From the NCBI RefSeq assembly GCF_004378855.1, contig NZ_RYYL01000009.1, positions 1 through 64,000 on the forward strand: a stretch of 64,000 nt of DNA. Direction: 5' to 3'. The stretch is from Campylobacter sp. US33a. GTDB lineage: Bacteria; Campylobacterota; Campylobacteria; Campylobacterales; Campylobacteraceae. The position numbers and the translations under genes are program-made. The notes under the pieces are model-generated. The model made no database searches. It worked only from the letters and a program-made list of their open reading frames with translations, and was not told where the DNA came from. Of the stretch, positions 1 to 10,591 are shown in pieces (position 1 is the stretch's first letter; the number at the start of each line of letters is the position of its first letter).

Positions 1-294
1 ATAAAGAAATGATTAAAGAAATAATCAAAGAAATGATTTGAATTTTTGGTTGGGACTGAAAGATGGAAATTGAAATGAAGAAAATTTAAAAAAAATGCAA
101 ACAATGATTTGAAGAAGGTTGATTATTTAAAAAAAAGAAAATAATGATGAAAAACAGTAGATTGAAGCGAAAAATTCAAAAGCAAAAGCAAGAAAGATTA
201 TAAAAAGATTATTTGAAAATCAAATCCAATTTTAGTGGAGTAAAAACAATATTTTCCCATAAAACCATTTAAGCATTAAACACAAATGAATTAC
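1..294. other. A-rich stretch with no recognisable gene
   Basis: Very A-rich on the + strand, with imperfect repetition of AAAGAAATGATT-type words in the first 50 bases. All frames are closed by frequent stops and I see no ribosome-binding site followed by a sustained frame. It could be decayed coding sequence or the far side of the gene beyond the left edge. I see nothing that can be called. Confidence 0.5.
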
Positions 295-321
295 AAACAC
301 TCCTTAAAATAAGGAGTGTTT
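295..321. terminator. 12-bp palindromic hairpin downstream of the autotransporter
   Basis: Perfect inverted repeat AAACACTCCTTA (295-306), three-base loop, TAAGGAGTGTTT (310-321). It lies 14 bases past the autotransporter stop codon. The T-rich tail is better on the + strand (TTTTATCATTTTT) than on the minus strand, so it could end transcription in both directions. Confidence 0.6.
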
Positions 322-335
322 TATCATTTTTCTAT

Positions 336-3273
336 TTAAAACCACCATCTCATATTAAACATAGCAGAATGAGAGGTGAGTCTATTTGAATAAATGCCAT
401 TATAGCCTAAAGCTATATCGGTATTATTGCTAAGTCTAAGACCCAAATCAATCTTGTTAAAATAATAAAAATCATCTAAAACATAGCTATCGCTATATCT
501 TATATTTTCAATCATAAAATCAGAATTATAAGTATCATCTAAATTAATATTGACTCCTAAATTTGCAGCAATATACATTTTATCATTAAAGTCATATCTG
601 GCTTCAAGAGCAGGAGATAGTGTATAAAGATTGATATTGTTTTTAGAATACCTTTCATTACCTAGGGTGAAAGAATCAATATTTAATCTATCATAAGCTA
701 AACTCATTTTTGGAGTAAGGATAAAATTATTAATTTTCTTCTCATAGCCTAAACTAAAAGCCACACCATAGCTTAAAGTGTCATAATTGCTATTATCTTG
801 CGAGCTGATTAAAGTTCTTTGCATTTTTGAATCTGTATAAGAAAGTCTTGCTTGTGTTTTAGCAAACAAATCTCCATCTTCTCCTTGCATTAAAGATAAA
901 TAATAATTCACTCCACCATAAAAGGCTTTATCTTTTATATTTAAGCGATTCATTGTATTATCCAAAGACAAATCTTCATAACCCATATAAAAACCTAGGA
1001 TTTTATCTTCTGCTATTCTTTTATTTAAACCAAGGATTAAACCATAGCCATCACCTTTTAAAGAGCCATTGTTATTTGCTAAATCATAATTATCATCTAC
1101 ATAATAAGTTTTTATGAAACTTTTATAATCTTGATTGAAATTCTTTATCTCTTCATCTATGACATTAGCTATCATATAATTTCTTCTGATATGACTTAAG
1201 GTGCTAGCTTGAGCTGCAACATAGCTTTTAGAATTTAAAGTATCGGCTGTGATTTTAAATTTAGCATTATAATCACTTTCTAAGTCTGCGCTTGCTGCAT
1301 TATCTCCTTTGATATATTCTGCTTTATAGATATTATTATCAAGATAGATAAAATCCACACTGCCTATTCCTTTGCCATTATTCACTTCTCCGCCTACAGC
1401 TTCTAGTTTTCCAAAGTTATTTGTGGTGTTATCTTTTTGATTGGCTAAGACTAAAGAATTACTATCATATACAGTATTAAGTCTAAAAGAACTTTCTTGT
1501 TTAATCATGGAGTCCATATCTAAAAACACACTGCCTTCTTTAAAATTAATGCTACTCCAGCCTGCATCAGGGTGTCCGCCTGCAGCATCAGGACCTAGGA
1601 CTATGATGTGAGATTGTTTATCTGTATTATCTAAATCATTTAATTTATTATTATCTATGTTATAGTTATTGTTATTTGCATTATTAAAATCTTCAGCACT
1701 TTGAGTGATACTTAGTTTATATTTATTGACATTTAGGGTACCATAACTTGCTATACCTAAATGAGCTCCTTCTCCTGTATTTTTATCTGCACTGAATTTT
1801 AATTCTCCTGTGTTGCTAAATTCTGTTGTAAAAGGTGTAGTGCTTGAAGATCCATCACCGTGTAAGTGTAAAGCCACAATACTGCCTTGCAATACTCCTT
1901 GATTATCAATGTTTGCTCCAGCTGCAACAGTGATTGCATAGCCATTGTCTGATTTAATGGTGCCTGTGTTGGTGAAGGTATCAATGTTTTTTATTTTTAC
2001 TGCTTCGCCTTCATTTGTAGAGATAATGCCTGAGTTAGTGAAGGTGGTGATGTCGCTAGCATACACTGCTATACCTTTGTCGATGGAGATGATGCCGTTA
2101 ATATCATTAGTAAATGTGGCAATGCTATCAATATTAATAACACCAAATTCATTATCTATATTTTTAGATGTCACTACATTAATAGAACCATTATTGTAAA
2201 ATTCTTTTGCACCACTAAAAGATATAGCCGTTGAAGAACCGTCATTAATTGATGTGATTTCTGAGTAATCTATATCAATTTGGCCTTCATTAACGAAAGA
2301 TTCCATCTTTCCAGAATATGAAATAAAATTCATATTTTTAAGATTAATCTTTCCTTCTTTGCTATTAAAAAAATTATCAATTGGCTCACCGTATACATTT
2401 ATAAAAGTAGAAAAAAATCCAAGTTCATTGCTTGTGCCTGTAGCATTGATTATGCCATTATTGATAATAAAATCAATATTGCCAAAATTTGTAAAAGGTG
2501 CATCCGTCTGAAGTGTGCCGTTGTTAATTATTTTGCCAATATGACCATTTTGGTTTTGAATCATTGAAACACTACTGAAACTGTTAGAATAAATAATTTC
2601 ACCATTGTTTATTATCTCCTTAATTTCACCATCATTATCTAAAGCATATGAACGACCATTGCTTATATGCTCTATTTTTCCATTATTGACAAATGAATTT
2701 ATTACACCATCATCATGATTTTTTAAAAAAGTATGAGAGCTTAATTTTATAGTTCCATCATTTTGAATCAAATCAATAACTGCTTTATTAACACTATCAT
2801 CACCACCTTCTTTTGTGCCATTTACTATAGTATAAGGATTTGCGTTACCATCACCCGCAATATGTTCATAGGTAACACCTTTGCTTACTATAATCTTTGA
2901 TAAATTCCCTTTATTCCAAAGTAAAGAATTATAATCTTGTAAATAATAATGATAAGCATCAATTTTAGCTACAATGTCAGTATTAATAGCAATACTTCCA
3001 CCATTTCCTTCGTATGTAAGATTAATATTCTCTATTTTTCCATCTGTAATATTACTTGTATCTAAAATACAATCATTTATCGTGCAAGGATTTGTTGTGG
3101 TTATGTTATTATCTTGCGGATTATGAGTGCTCCATCCCCCCCCCCTGTGACATCATTACTTGAGCAGATGAATTTACTCTTGTTACATCAATTTCAAAAG
3201 CATAAATAGGACTTAAAATACTTGCCGTGATAGCAGATATCAAACAAGTCTTTTTTATCGATTTCTTTTTCAT
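336..3273 (-). CDS. CapA-like autotransporter, phase-variable, currently out of frame
   Basis: The gene runs from ATG 3273 (MKKKSIKK..., signal peptide ending near Ala25, PIYA/FE) to a stop at 336. A run of ten Gs (3136-3145 on + as C) follows codon 43. With ten Gs the frame closes after GGGMEHS at a TAA; with nine Gs it reads GGWSTHNPQDNN and stays open for about 978 residues. The passenger has many short 'TFTNTGTI/IINNGTI' repeats, as in beta-helical autotransporters. The last ~270 residues look like an outer-membrane beta-barrel ending in an aromatic residue (MRWWF). The CapA family of C. jejuni (Cj0628/Cj0629) is a phase-variable surface adhesin; membership here rests on architecture and the G tract. 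Cys10 lies in the basic leader, and I see no convincing lipobox. Confidence 0.85.
3136..3145 (-). repeat. Poly-G(10) phase-variation tract
   Basis: Ten consecutive C on + (G on the coding strand) inside the 5' part of the autotransporter gene. G9 gives an open frame; the G10 seen here gives a stop eight codons later. Poly-G slippage in Campylobacter is the established mechanism for switching surface proteins, so the culture was probably a mix with this state dominant. Confidence 0.9.
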
Positions 3274-3375
3274 TAACAAACCTTTAATTTTAAATATTTT
3301 AATTACAAAAAATTAATTTGAAGTTTATTAATTTTAAACTTAAAAAGCACTTTAAACACAATGATTCTAAAAAGC

Positions 3376-4248
3376 TTAATCAATATAACGCTTAGCTAGT
3401 TCACCAAAATATTCTATACGCCTATCGCGTAAAAATGGCCACCAACGACGCACTTTTTCGCTTCTTTTTTGATCGATTTCTATGATTTTTACGCATTCAT
3501 TTTCACTATCCAAAATACAAATTTCTTCTCCTTGTGGTCCAAAAACAAAAGAATTTCCCCAAAATCTAATACCTTCTTCTACACCGCTTTTGTCCTTTTC
3601 AAAACCCACCCTATTTACGGCCACTACATACAGGCCATTCGCTATAGCATGGCCTTTTTGAACTCCTAGCCAAGCATTGAGTTGTCTTTGCTTTTCATCA
3701 TTCTCATCTTTATCAAACCAACCAATAGCTGTAGGATAGATAAGAATTTCAGCTCCTTTTAAAGCCATAAGTCTTGCTGCTTCAGGATACCATTGATCCC
3801 AGCAAATGAGTATACCAAGCTTACCTAAACTTGTATTGATTGGCTCAAAGCCCAAATCACCCTGCGTAAAATAAAATTTCTCATAAAAGCAAGGGTCATC
3901 AGGTATGTGCATTTTGCGGTATTTTCCCGCAATAGTACCATCTTTTTCAAATACCACAGCAGTGTTATGATAAAGTCCTGCACTTCTTTTTTCAAAAAGT
4001 GAAGTAAGCAAAACCACACCATTTTTTTTAGCTACATTCGCCCAAAATTCCACATCTTTTTCATAATCATTTGCCAAATCAAAAAAATCCACATTTTCAC
4101 TTTGGCAAAAATACTCACTCTGATGAAGCTCACCTAAGCAAACAAGCTCTGCTCCTTGCTTAGCTGCTTGTTCTATAAATTCACAAGTTTTTTTTATGGT
4201 TTTTTCTTTGGTAGAATGAAATTTTTGTTGTATTAAAGCGATTTTCAT
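3376..4248 (-). CDS. aguB: N-carbamoylputrescine amidohydrolase
   Basis: A 290-residue nitrilase-superfamily enzyme. It hydrolyses N-carbamoylputrescine to putrescine, CO2 and ammonia. The Glu-Lys-Cys triad is visible: Glu40 (VCLGELHQ), Lys112 (GKYRKMHIPDD) and Cys149 (GILICWDQW). The HIPDDP and EKFYFTQGD signatures match AguB rather than generic nitrilases. It starts four bases inside the end of the upstream cation-efflux gene (ATGA-type overlap), and agmatine deiminase lies one gene further upstream. The two enzymes form the agmatine route to putrescine, the precursor for spermidine or norspermidine. The enzyme is cytoplasmic, with no signal peptide. Confidence 0.93.
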   Translation of the reverse strand: MKIALIQQKFHSTKEKTIKKTCEFIEQAAKQGAELVCLGELHQSEYFCQSENVDFFDLANDYEKDVEFWANVAKKNGVVLLTSLFEKRSAGLYHNTAVVFEKDGTIAGKYRKMHIPDDPCFYEKFYFTQGDLGFEPINTSLGKLGILICWDQWYPEAARLMALKGAEILIYPTAIGWFDKDENDEKQRQLNAWLGVQKGHAIANGLYVVAVNRVGFEKDKSGVEEGIRFWGNSFVFGPQGEEICILDSENECVKIIEIDQKRSEKVRRWWPFLRDRRIEYFGELAKRYID

Positions 4249-5132
4249 TGTCTTTGCCTTTCTTCTTCTTCATCATCATAAGGATCTAAATGGATTTGTA
4301 TGTCCCATTTTTCATCTTTAAATATTGCACGGATATTCTCTTCTATTTCATCTGAAATTTTATGTGCATTCAAAAGCGAGATTATAGGACAAAACACCAA
4401 ATGAACACTTAAATAATTACAACTTGGAGTTTTGCGTGTTTTTAATTCATGATAAGAAATAACTTCTGAATTTTTAGAAATTAAAGCGCAAATTTCATCA
4501 ACTTGCTCTTTTGGTAATGCTTCATCCATTAAAAAAGCTAAAGCTTTTTTAATAATTTTAAAAGCAGAAAATGCAGTATAAAGGCTTACAATAATTCCAA
4601 AAATGGCATCAATAATATGTAAATTTGTAAAATAAATTAAAACCAAAGCCACCAAGGTGCAAGCATTAGTTAAAAAATCTGTCTTATAGTGCAAAGCATC
4701 ACTTTCTACAATTAAACTTTTGGTTTTTTTGGCTACATAATTTAAAAACAATACAAGAAAAAAAGTTACCCCCAAAGCAAAAACCATTACATAAATACTT
4801 GAATTTAAATCAGAGATTTGCTCTTTGTAATAAATTTTTAAAATACTTTCATAAAAGATAAAAATGCCCACACCAACAATGAAAACACCCTCTAATAAGC
4901 CCATTAAGGCCTCTATTTTAGAAAAACCAAAATTATAATTTTCATTTGCCTTTTGAGAACTTTTTTTAAGAGCCAAGAAATTAAAAGCAGAAATAGCAAA
5001 GTCCATTAAAGAATCAATTGCACTAGAAAGCACCGCTACAGAACCACTTGTTAAACCCACAATAAATTTCACACAAGCTAAAATAATCGCACAAACACTT
5101 GCGATAATAGTTGCATTTTTTTGCAAGCTCAT
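4245..5132 (-). CDS. Cation diffusion facilitator family transporter
   Basis: A 295-residue inner-membrane protein with about six hydrophobic segments in the first 200 residues and a cytoplasmic C-terminal domain (residues ~205-295) typical of CDF proteins. Candidate metal ligands are the Asp residues in SAIDSLMDFAI (TM2) and the HYKTD stretch (TM5). CDF proteins export Zn2+, Fe2+ or other divalent metals by proton antiport; the substrate cannot be read from sequence alone. The gene overlaps its neighbours by 4 bp on both sides, so it is translated within the putrescine operon. No functional link to polyamines is evident. Confidence 0.88.
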   Translation of the reverse strand: MSLQKNATIIASVCAIILACVKFIVGLTSGSVAVLSSAIDSLMDFAISAFNFLALKKSSQKANENYNFGFSKIEALMGLLEGVFIVGVGIFIFYESILKIYYKEQISDLNSSIYVMVFALGVTFFLVLFLNYVAKKTKSLIVESDALHYKTDFLTNACTLVALVLIYFTNLHIIDAIFGIIVSLYTAFSAFKIIKKALAFLMDEALPKEQVDEICALISKNSEVISYHELKTRKTPSCNYLSVHLVFCPIISLLNAHKISDEIEENIRAIFKDEKWDIQIHLDPYDDEEEERQRQ

Positions 5133-6106
5133 CTTAGTCCTTTAAAACGATTTTGACAAGAGCAGTGCAAAGAGCCGTTTTGGCGTAAAAATACTCTCGC
5201 ATCAACTCCTATGATTTTACGATTTGGCAAGGCTTTGCTAAGTCTTTGTATAATAATTTTATCCTTTTCATCATTATAAGTTGGCACAATTAAGGCATTG
5301 TTGATAAAAACAAAATTTGCATAGGTAGCTCCAAGTCTGCGATTTTCATAATACAAAGGTTTTGGTAAAGGAAGTTCAACTAAATTAAAACCTGTTTCTT
5401 CAAGCTCTTTTTTCATCTCTTGCAAAGGCAAATAATGCTCATCTTTTTCGTCTTCGCAAATACAGTGTGCTATGGTATTTGGCGTGATAAATCTTGCTAA
5501 AGTATCAATATGATGATCAGTATCATCACCTTTTATAAAACCATTTTCAAGCCAAATGATTTGCTTTAAACCAAAGATTTCTTTCAATTTTTCATCAATT
5601 TGTGTTTTATTTAAATGAGAATTTCTGTTTTCATTCAATAAACAATGAGAGCTTGTAAGCATCACTCCTTCGCCATTAAAATCTATACTTCCACCTTCTA
5701 AAATCAAATCAATTTTCTTAAGCTCTTCTTTAAATTTTTCTTTAAAAAGTTTAGAATTTACCGCATTATCAAGCTGACTTTGAAATTTATTTCCCCAAGC
5801 ATTAAAAGTAAAATCAAGTGCTTTCAAGCACCCATTTTCTAAAATATCGATTGCGCCAAAATCGCGTATCCAAGTATCATTTGTATCACACACAAAAAAT
5901 TCCACATTGGGTATATTTTCAAAAGGAGCAAAATCGCTTTTTTTAGGTGCTATAAGCAGCACCTTTTGAAACTCGCTAACCGCTTTTATAAATTCTTTAT
6001 AGCCTTGTAAAATTTCATCTAAATATGGCTTCCAGTCACTTTTTTCGTGAGGCAAAGAAAGCATTAAACATTCTTGCTCACTCCATTCAGGGATTGATTT
6101 TATCAT
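5129..6106 (-). CDS. aguA: Agmatine deiminase
   Basis: A 325-residue guanidino-group-modifying enzyme of the peptidylarginine/agmatine deiminase family. It converts agmatine to N-carbamoylputrescine and ammonia. Visible family features are NDTWIRDFGAI (~residues 76-86), LEGGSIDFNGEGVMLTS (~136-152), GDDTDHHIDTLARF (catalytic His region) and the C-terminal NGSLHCSCQ with the catalytic Cys. It is first in the minus-strand operon with the CDF transporter and aguB. A TATAAT box lies 25 bp upstream of the ATG. Confidence 0.93.
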   Translation of the reverse strand: MIKSIPEWSEQECLMLSLPHEKSDWKPYLDEILQGYKEFIKAVSEFQKVLLIAPKKSDFAPFENIPNVEFFVCDTNDTWIRDFGAIDILENGCLKALDFTFNAWGNKFQSQLDNAVNSKLFKEKFKEELKKIDLILEGGSIDFNGEGVMLTSSHCLLNENRNSHLNKTQIDEKLKEIFGLKQIIWLENGFIKGDDTDHHIDTLARFITPNTIAHCICEDEKDEHYLPLQEMKKELEETGFNLVELPLPKPLYYENRRLGATYANFVFINNALIVPTYNDEKDKIIIQRLSKALPNRKIIGVDARVFLRQNGSLHCSCQNRFKGLR

Positions 6107-6130
6107 TTAACTACCTTTTTTGATAATAAA

Positions 6131-6136
6131 ATTATA
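6131..6136 (-). promoter_or_regulatory. -10 box for the putrescine operon
   Basis: TATAAT on the minus strand, about 25 bp before the aguA ATG. The DNA upstream is T/A-rich with no clear -35, which is usual for sigma-70 promoters in Campylobacter. The 258-bp gap 6107-6364 holds nothing else I can recognise. Confidence 0.5.
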
Positions 6137-6364
6137 ATTGTATCATTTTATTTGCATGATTTTTTTAAAAATCATATTTTTTTAAGATAAAAACCACAAA
6201 TTTAAAACTTGTTAAAAATTATTCATTCATTTAAGTTACAAAATTTTTGCATTTTATTCACAGCCTTTTCACAATGTGATTTTATATCTAAAATACGATA
6301 AAATAGAACTTTAAGTTAAAAATTTATTCTAAAAATTTTTATAATTTTTTAAGCTTAAATATGC

Positions 6365-7264
6365 CTACAGTGATTTCTTTTTAATTTTGCATATAAAAAA
6401 GCCGTCGTTTAGATTATTTGGCAATATCCTTTTGGCTTTTTTTAACGCATCAAATTCTGAACTTTTAGCAGCTACAGCTTCTATCTTATCCAAATTTAAA
6501 TCTAAAATTTCAATTTTAATCTCTCCATTTAGAGCATTTTCAAGCACTTCTTCATTCTCATATCTTGTAAAAGTGCAAGTACTATAAATTAACTCCCCAT
6601 CTTGCTTCAAAGCTTTTAGTGCTGAGTTTAATAATCTTTTTTGTAAATTTGAAATTTGCTTGATTTCTTTAAGATTTTTTTGTATTAAAAATCCTGATTT
6701 CGCAAAGGTAGAACAAGGCGCATCGAGTAAAATTTTATCAAATTTTGACGGACAAATTTTGCCTATACTCTTAGCATCTTTTAAAAAACACTTTGCAATT
6801 TTTACTCCATAATTTTGCAAATTTTTCTTTAAAACAAAAAATCGATCCTTGCTTGCTTCAACACAAGCTAAATAGCCTTGATTTTCCATAAAATTTGCCA
6901 AATTAATACTCTTTCCACCCGGCGCAGCACACATATCTAAAACACTTTCATTGGGTTTGACATTTAAATTTTTCGCGCACAAATAAGAAGAGTAATTTTG
7001 CACATAAAAATACCCAAGTTCAAAAGCTTTTAATCTCGTAAGAGTATTTTTATCTTTATGATCGATTTTATAGCAATATTTATCAAGCTTAGCGAAAGCA
7101 ATATCTACTTGTTTTAAAAGCTCTTCAAAATCCAATTCGTTGCTTTTTAAAGTATTGATAAAAACGCAAATATCTTTAGGTTTGTCGAAACTTTCCAAAA
7201 TATCCAAAACTTGCTTTTCATCATAAAGTCCATCTAGATGAGTTTTTAAATCAAACAATGCCAT
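6365..7264 (-). CDS. RsmB/NOP-family RNA (cytosine-5) methyltransferase
   Basis: A 299-residue S-adenosylmethionine-dependent methyltransferase. The SAM-binding motif is [19 protein letters not shown] (~103-121). [11 protein letters not shown] (~182-192) and [15 protein letters not shown] (~229-243) carry the two Cys residues that in this family form and release the covalent 5-methylcytosine intermediate. It lacks the N-terminal NusB-like domain of E. coli RsmB, so the target (16S rRNA or tRNA) is open. It overlaps ruvX by 14 bp. Confidence 0.85.
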   Translation of the reverse strand: MALFDLKTHLDGLYDEKQVLDILESFDKPKDICVFINTLKSNELDFEELLKQVDIAFAKLDKYCYKIDHKDKNTLTRLKAFELGYFYVQNYSSYLCAKNLNVKPNESVLDMCAAPGGKSINLANFMENQGYLACVEASKDRFFVLKKNLQNYGVKIAKCFLKDAKSIGKICPSKFDKILLDAPCSTFAKSGFLIQKNLKEIKQISNLQKRLLNSALKALKQDGELIYSTCTFTRYENEEVLENALNGEIKIEILDLNLDKIEAVAAKSSEFDALKKAKRILPNNLNDGFFICKIKKKSL

Positions 7265-7637
7265 GAAATTCCTTTAATATAATAAAAGCCGCCAAAGAAT
7301 CAAGCCTGCCATCTTTTTTTCGTGTATTTATTACTCCAAATTCCAGAGCTTCCCTACTTGTCATACTTTCATCTACAAAATGAATTTCACCATTAAATTC
7401 AAGCAAAGTCGCAAAATGTTTAATGCGTCTGCTCATCTCCTCTTCACTTGATCCACCTTTTGGTATGCCTATAATAAGCGAAGAAATTTCGTGTAATTGG
7501 ATTAAATCTTGTACTTCTTTTGCAGCTTGATTGCGATTTTTTCTCATAATGGCATCAAGTGGAATAGCGATTTTTCCATCCACGCAAAGCGCTACTCCTA
7601 TGCGTTTTAAACCTACATCTAAAGCTAAAGTTTTCAA
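7251..7637 (-). CDS. ruvX: Putative pre-16S rRNA nuclease (YqgF/RuvX)
   Basis: A 128-residue RNase H-fold protein. [14 protein letters not shown] (~4-17) holds the first acidic residue, [13 protein letters not shown] (~55-67) a central motif, and [11 protein letters not shown] plus [12 protein letters not shown] the later acidic residues. YqgF is implicated in processing the 5' end of 16S rRNA. The older name reflects predicted Holliday-junction resolvase activity. It overlaps dprA upstream by 4 bp and the methyltransferase downstream. Confidence 0.88.
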   Translation of the reverse strand: MKTLALDVGLKRIGVALCVDGKIAIPLDAIMRKNRNQAAKEVQDLIQLHEISSLIIGIPKGGSSEEEMSRRIKHFATLLEFNGEIHFVDESMTSREALEFGVINTRKKDGRLDSLAAFIILKEFHGIV

Positions 7638-8413
7638 ATCAAAACCTTTATATAAACCCCATCAATTTCGATTTTCCTTTCGAGTTCATATTCATAAATT
7701 TTTTGCCCAAAAACCGCCACAGCCTCATCCACACTCACGCCCTTTTTACAAAATTCTAAAATTTCATCACTTGGCTTTTCTGTTATATCCCCAAAACACG
7801 AGGCGAAATCTTTAAAATCAGTTATTAATTCTGCTTTTCTTTCTTTTATGAGCGAATTTGTGCCTCGACTCTCATTAATCCTATGCGGTAAAACATATAA
7901 AGGTTTTTTCATCTCTAAAGCAAGTCTAGCGCTTTGCATAGAACCACTTTTTAAATCCGCTTGAGCAATAATTACTGCTTCGCTTAAAGCAATAATCAAA
8001 CGGTTTCTAAGTAAAAAATCATAATTTTTTGGGATATAACTATCTTCATTTTCACTTAAGGCTAAAGCATTGGTGTAAATTTCATTAATTATATTTTCAT
8101 TGCTTTTGGGATAAATTCTATCAAGCCCATTTGCAAAAATTCCGATCGTTAATGGCATAGCAGCCTTACTTGCCACAATATCCACACCCAAAGCCCCGCC
8201 ACTTACCACGCAAACATCAGCCATTTTTAGATAATTTGCCAATTCAAAAACACAATTTTTAGTATAAACACTCATTTTTCTTGAGCCGATGATAGCAACC
8301 TTTCTTTTATCCAAAAGCTCTAAATTCCCCTTATAATAGATATTCTTTGGCTTTTTATCCAAAGCAGAAAAAAGACTGTTTGATAATTCTTGTGCTAAAA
8401 TTTTACTTGCCAT
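7634..8413 (-). CDS. dprA: DNA-processing protein DprA
   Basis: A 259-residue protein starting [14 protein letters not shown] nine bases upstream would add three residues, but the ATG is preferred. It has a DprA Rossmann-like core: [33 protein letters not shown] and [23 protein letters not shown] short C-terminal winged-helix-like part ([21 protein letters not shown]) follows. DprA loads RecA on incoming single-stranded DNA during natural transformation, and Campylobacter is naturally competent. The start lies inside the 3' end of the upstream gene. This matters because the prophage in this window carries a secreted-type DNase known to block transformation. Confidence 0.88.
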   Translation of the reverse strand: MASKILAQELSNSLFSALDKKPKNIYYKGNLELLDKRKVAIIGSRKMSVYTKNCVFELANYLKMADVCVVSGGALGVDIVASKAAMPLTIGIFANGLDRIYPKSNENIINEIYTNALALSENEDSYIPKNYDFLLRNRLIIALSEAVIIAQADLKSGSMQSARLALEMKKPLYVLPHRINESRGTNSLIKERKAELITDFKDFASCFGDITEKPSDEILEFCKKGVSVDEAVAVFGQKIYEYELERKIEIDGVYIKVLI

Positions 8414-9422
8414 AAATTTCACTTAAATACACTAATTCCACTTTTCTAAGCAATTTTTCACTCTCCTTTAATGCCTTAAAAGTATTTTTTCTAGGATGGG
8501 CTATAGCTATAGCAAAACCTTTCTTTTGTGCGAGTTTTACAGCACTTTCAAGTTGCTTTTTTACATAAACCACACTATCTTCATTATCTAAAAACACATC
8601 TCTTTGGATAAGCGGTTGGGAAAAATCCTTAATAATCTTAGTCGTAACGCTTTTTCCTATGGTTTTAGAATCTACAAAAATCAAATCATATTTTTTAAAA
8701 ATCTTTAAAAGCTTTCTCATCGCCTTTTCATCACTGGTAAATAAACTACCGGTGTGATTGTTAATATACTTTATATTTTTAAAATCTTTTTTAATCTGCT
8801 GTATTTTATTTTCGATTTTTTCCTCGCTATCTTGTGGATATAAAGTGTCTTTTTCCTCATTTGCGTAATTTATCGCCGCTAAAGGCAAATGCACCATATA
8901 AAAGTCCAAATTTTTTGCGAATTTAGCTGCACTACTTGGTCTTGATTTATCTTTTGGCATTAAAGATGGCGTGAGTTTTAATTTTGTTTCTTGTAAATCT
9001 TTTAACTGCTCAAAACTCACAATATCATCAATGATAATGACAAGCTTTGCTTTTTGAGATACTTTTGAATCCTTTTGTGGTTTTAGCAAACTTGAATTTT
9101 GATCTTTAATAACAAGGGTATTATTTAAATCACTAGCATTTAAATCTTTGCTGATATCTTTTTGTAAATTTTCACTTAAATTAAAATCCTCAAAAATTGC
9201 ATTTTCAAATTCGCTAAAATTTGCTTCGCTGATTTGTTTATTTTGCTGCCAAGTTGGTTCTTTTGCAGGAAGTTTATTTTCATAAGTGATATTAAATTCA
9301 CTTTTAATAGTAAAGGTATTTTTGTTATTTTTATAGCCAAAATAAACTAAAGATACAAATAAGACAATAAATACAAGGGCGATAATAATTATCTGCCCTT
9401 TTTTAAGATAAATTCTTGACAA
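8403..9422 (-). CDS. Divergent polysaccharide deacetylase-like membrane-anchored protein
   Basis: 339 residues, with an N-terminal membrane anchor (QIIIIALVFIVLFVSLVYFG, ~10-29), a low-complexity Asn/Asp/Lys linker to ~125, then a domain of the divergent polysaccharide deacetylase family (KLVIIIDDI, MVHLPL, YINNHTGSLFTSD, VDSKTIGKS, AIAHPRKNT). The family resembles polysaccharide deacetylases; its substrate is not established. Translation probably starts at the TTG immediately after the ilvC stop (TAAT-TTG), with the ribosome-binding sequence inside the end of ilvC. This suggests coupling. Confidence 0.75.
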   Translation of the reverse strand: MSRIYLKKGQIIIIALVFIVLFVSLVYFGYKNNKNTFTIKSEFNITYENKLPAKEPTWQQNKQISEANFSEFENAIFEDFNLSENLQKDISKDLNASDLNNTLVIKDQNSSLLKPQKDSKVSQKAKLVIIIDDIVSFEQLKDLQETKLKLTPSLMPKDKSRPSSAAKFAKNLDFYMVHLPLAAINYANEEKDTLYPQDSEEKIENKIQQIKKDFKNIKYINNHTGSLFTSDEKAMRKLLKIFKKYDLIFVDSKTIGKSVTTKIIKDFSQPLIQRDVFLDNEDSVVYVKKQLESAVKLAQKKGFAIAIAHPRKNTFKALKESEKLLRKVELVYLSEIYGK

Positions 9423-9423
9423 A

Positions 9424-10479
<1,056 letters not shown>

Positions 10480-10591
10480 TTATAACAAATAAAAAGCATA
10501 AATTTCATATCTTTTTTATAAACTTTATGCAATTATTATATTTTTTAAAATAAAAATTTAAATTTTTACACATTAATTAAAGACTATTGCA

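Noticed and set aside
1-335. A CRISPR-like or tandem repeat at the left edge
   Set aside because: The AAAGAAATGATT words are irregular and A-rich, with no spacer pattern. No CRISPR array was seen anywhere in the window.
2772-3273. The autotransporter as a complete gene starting at 2771
   Set aside because: That start is a TTG inside the passenger; the true leader lies upstream across the poly-G tract.
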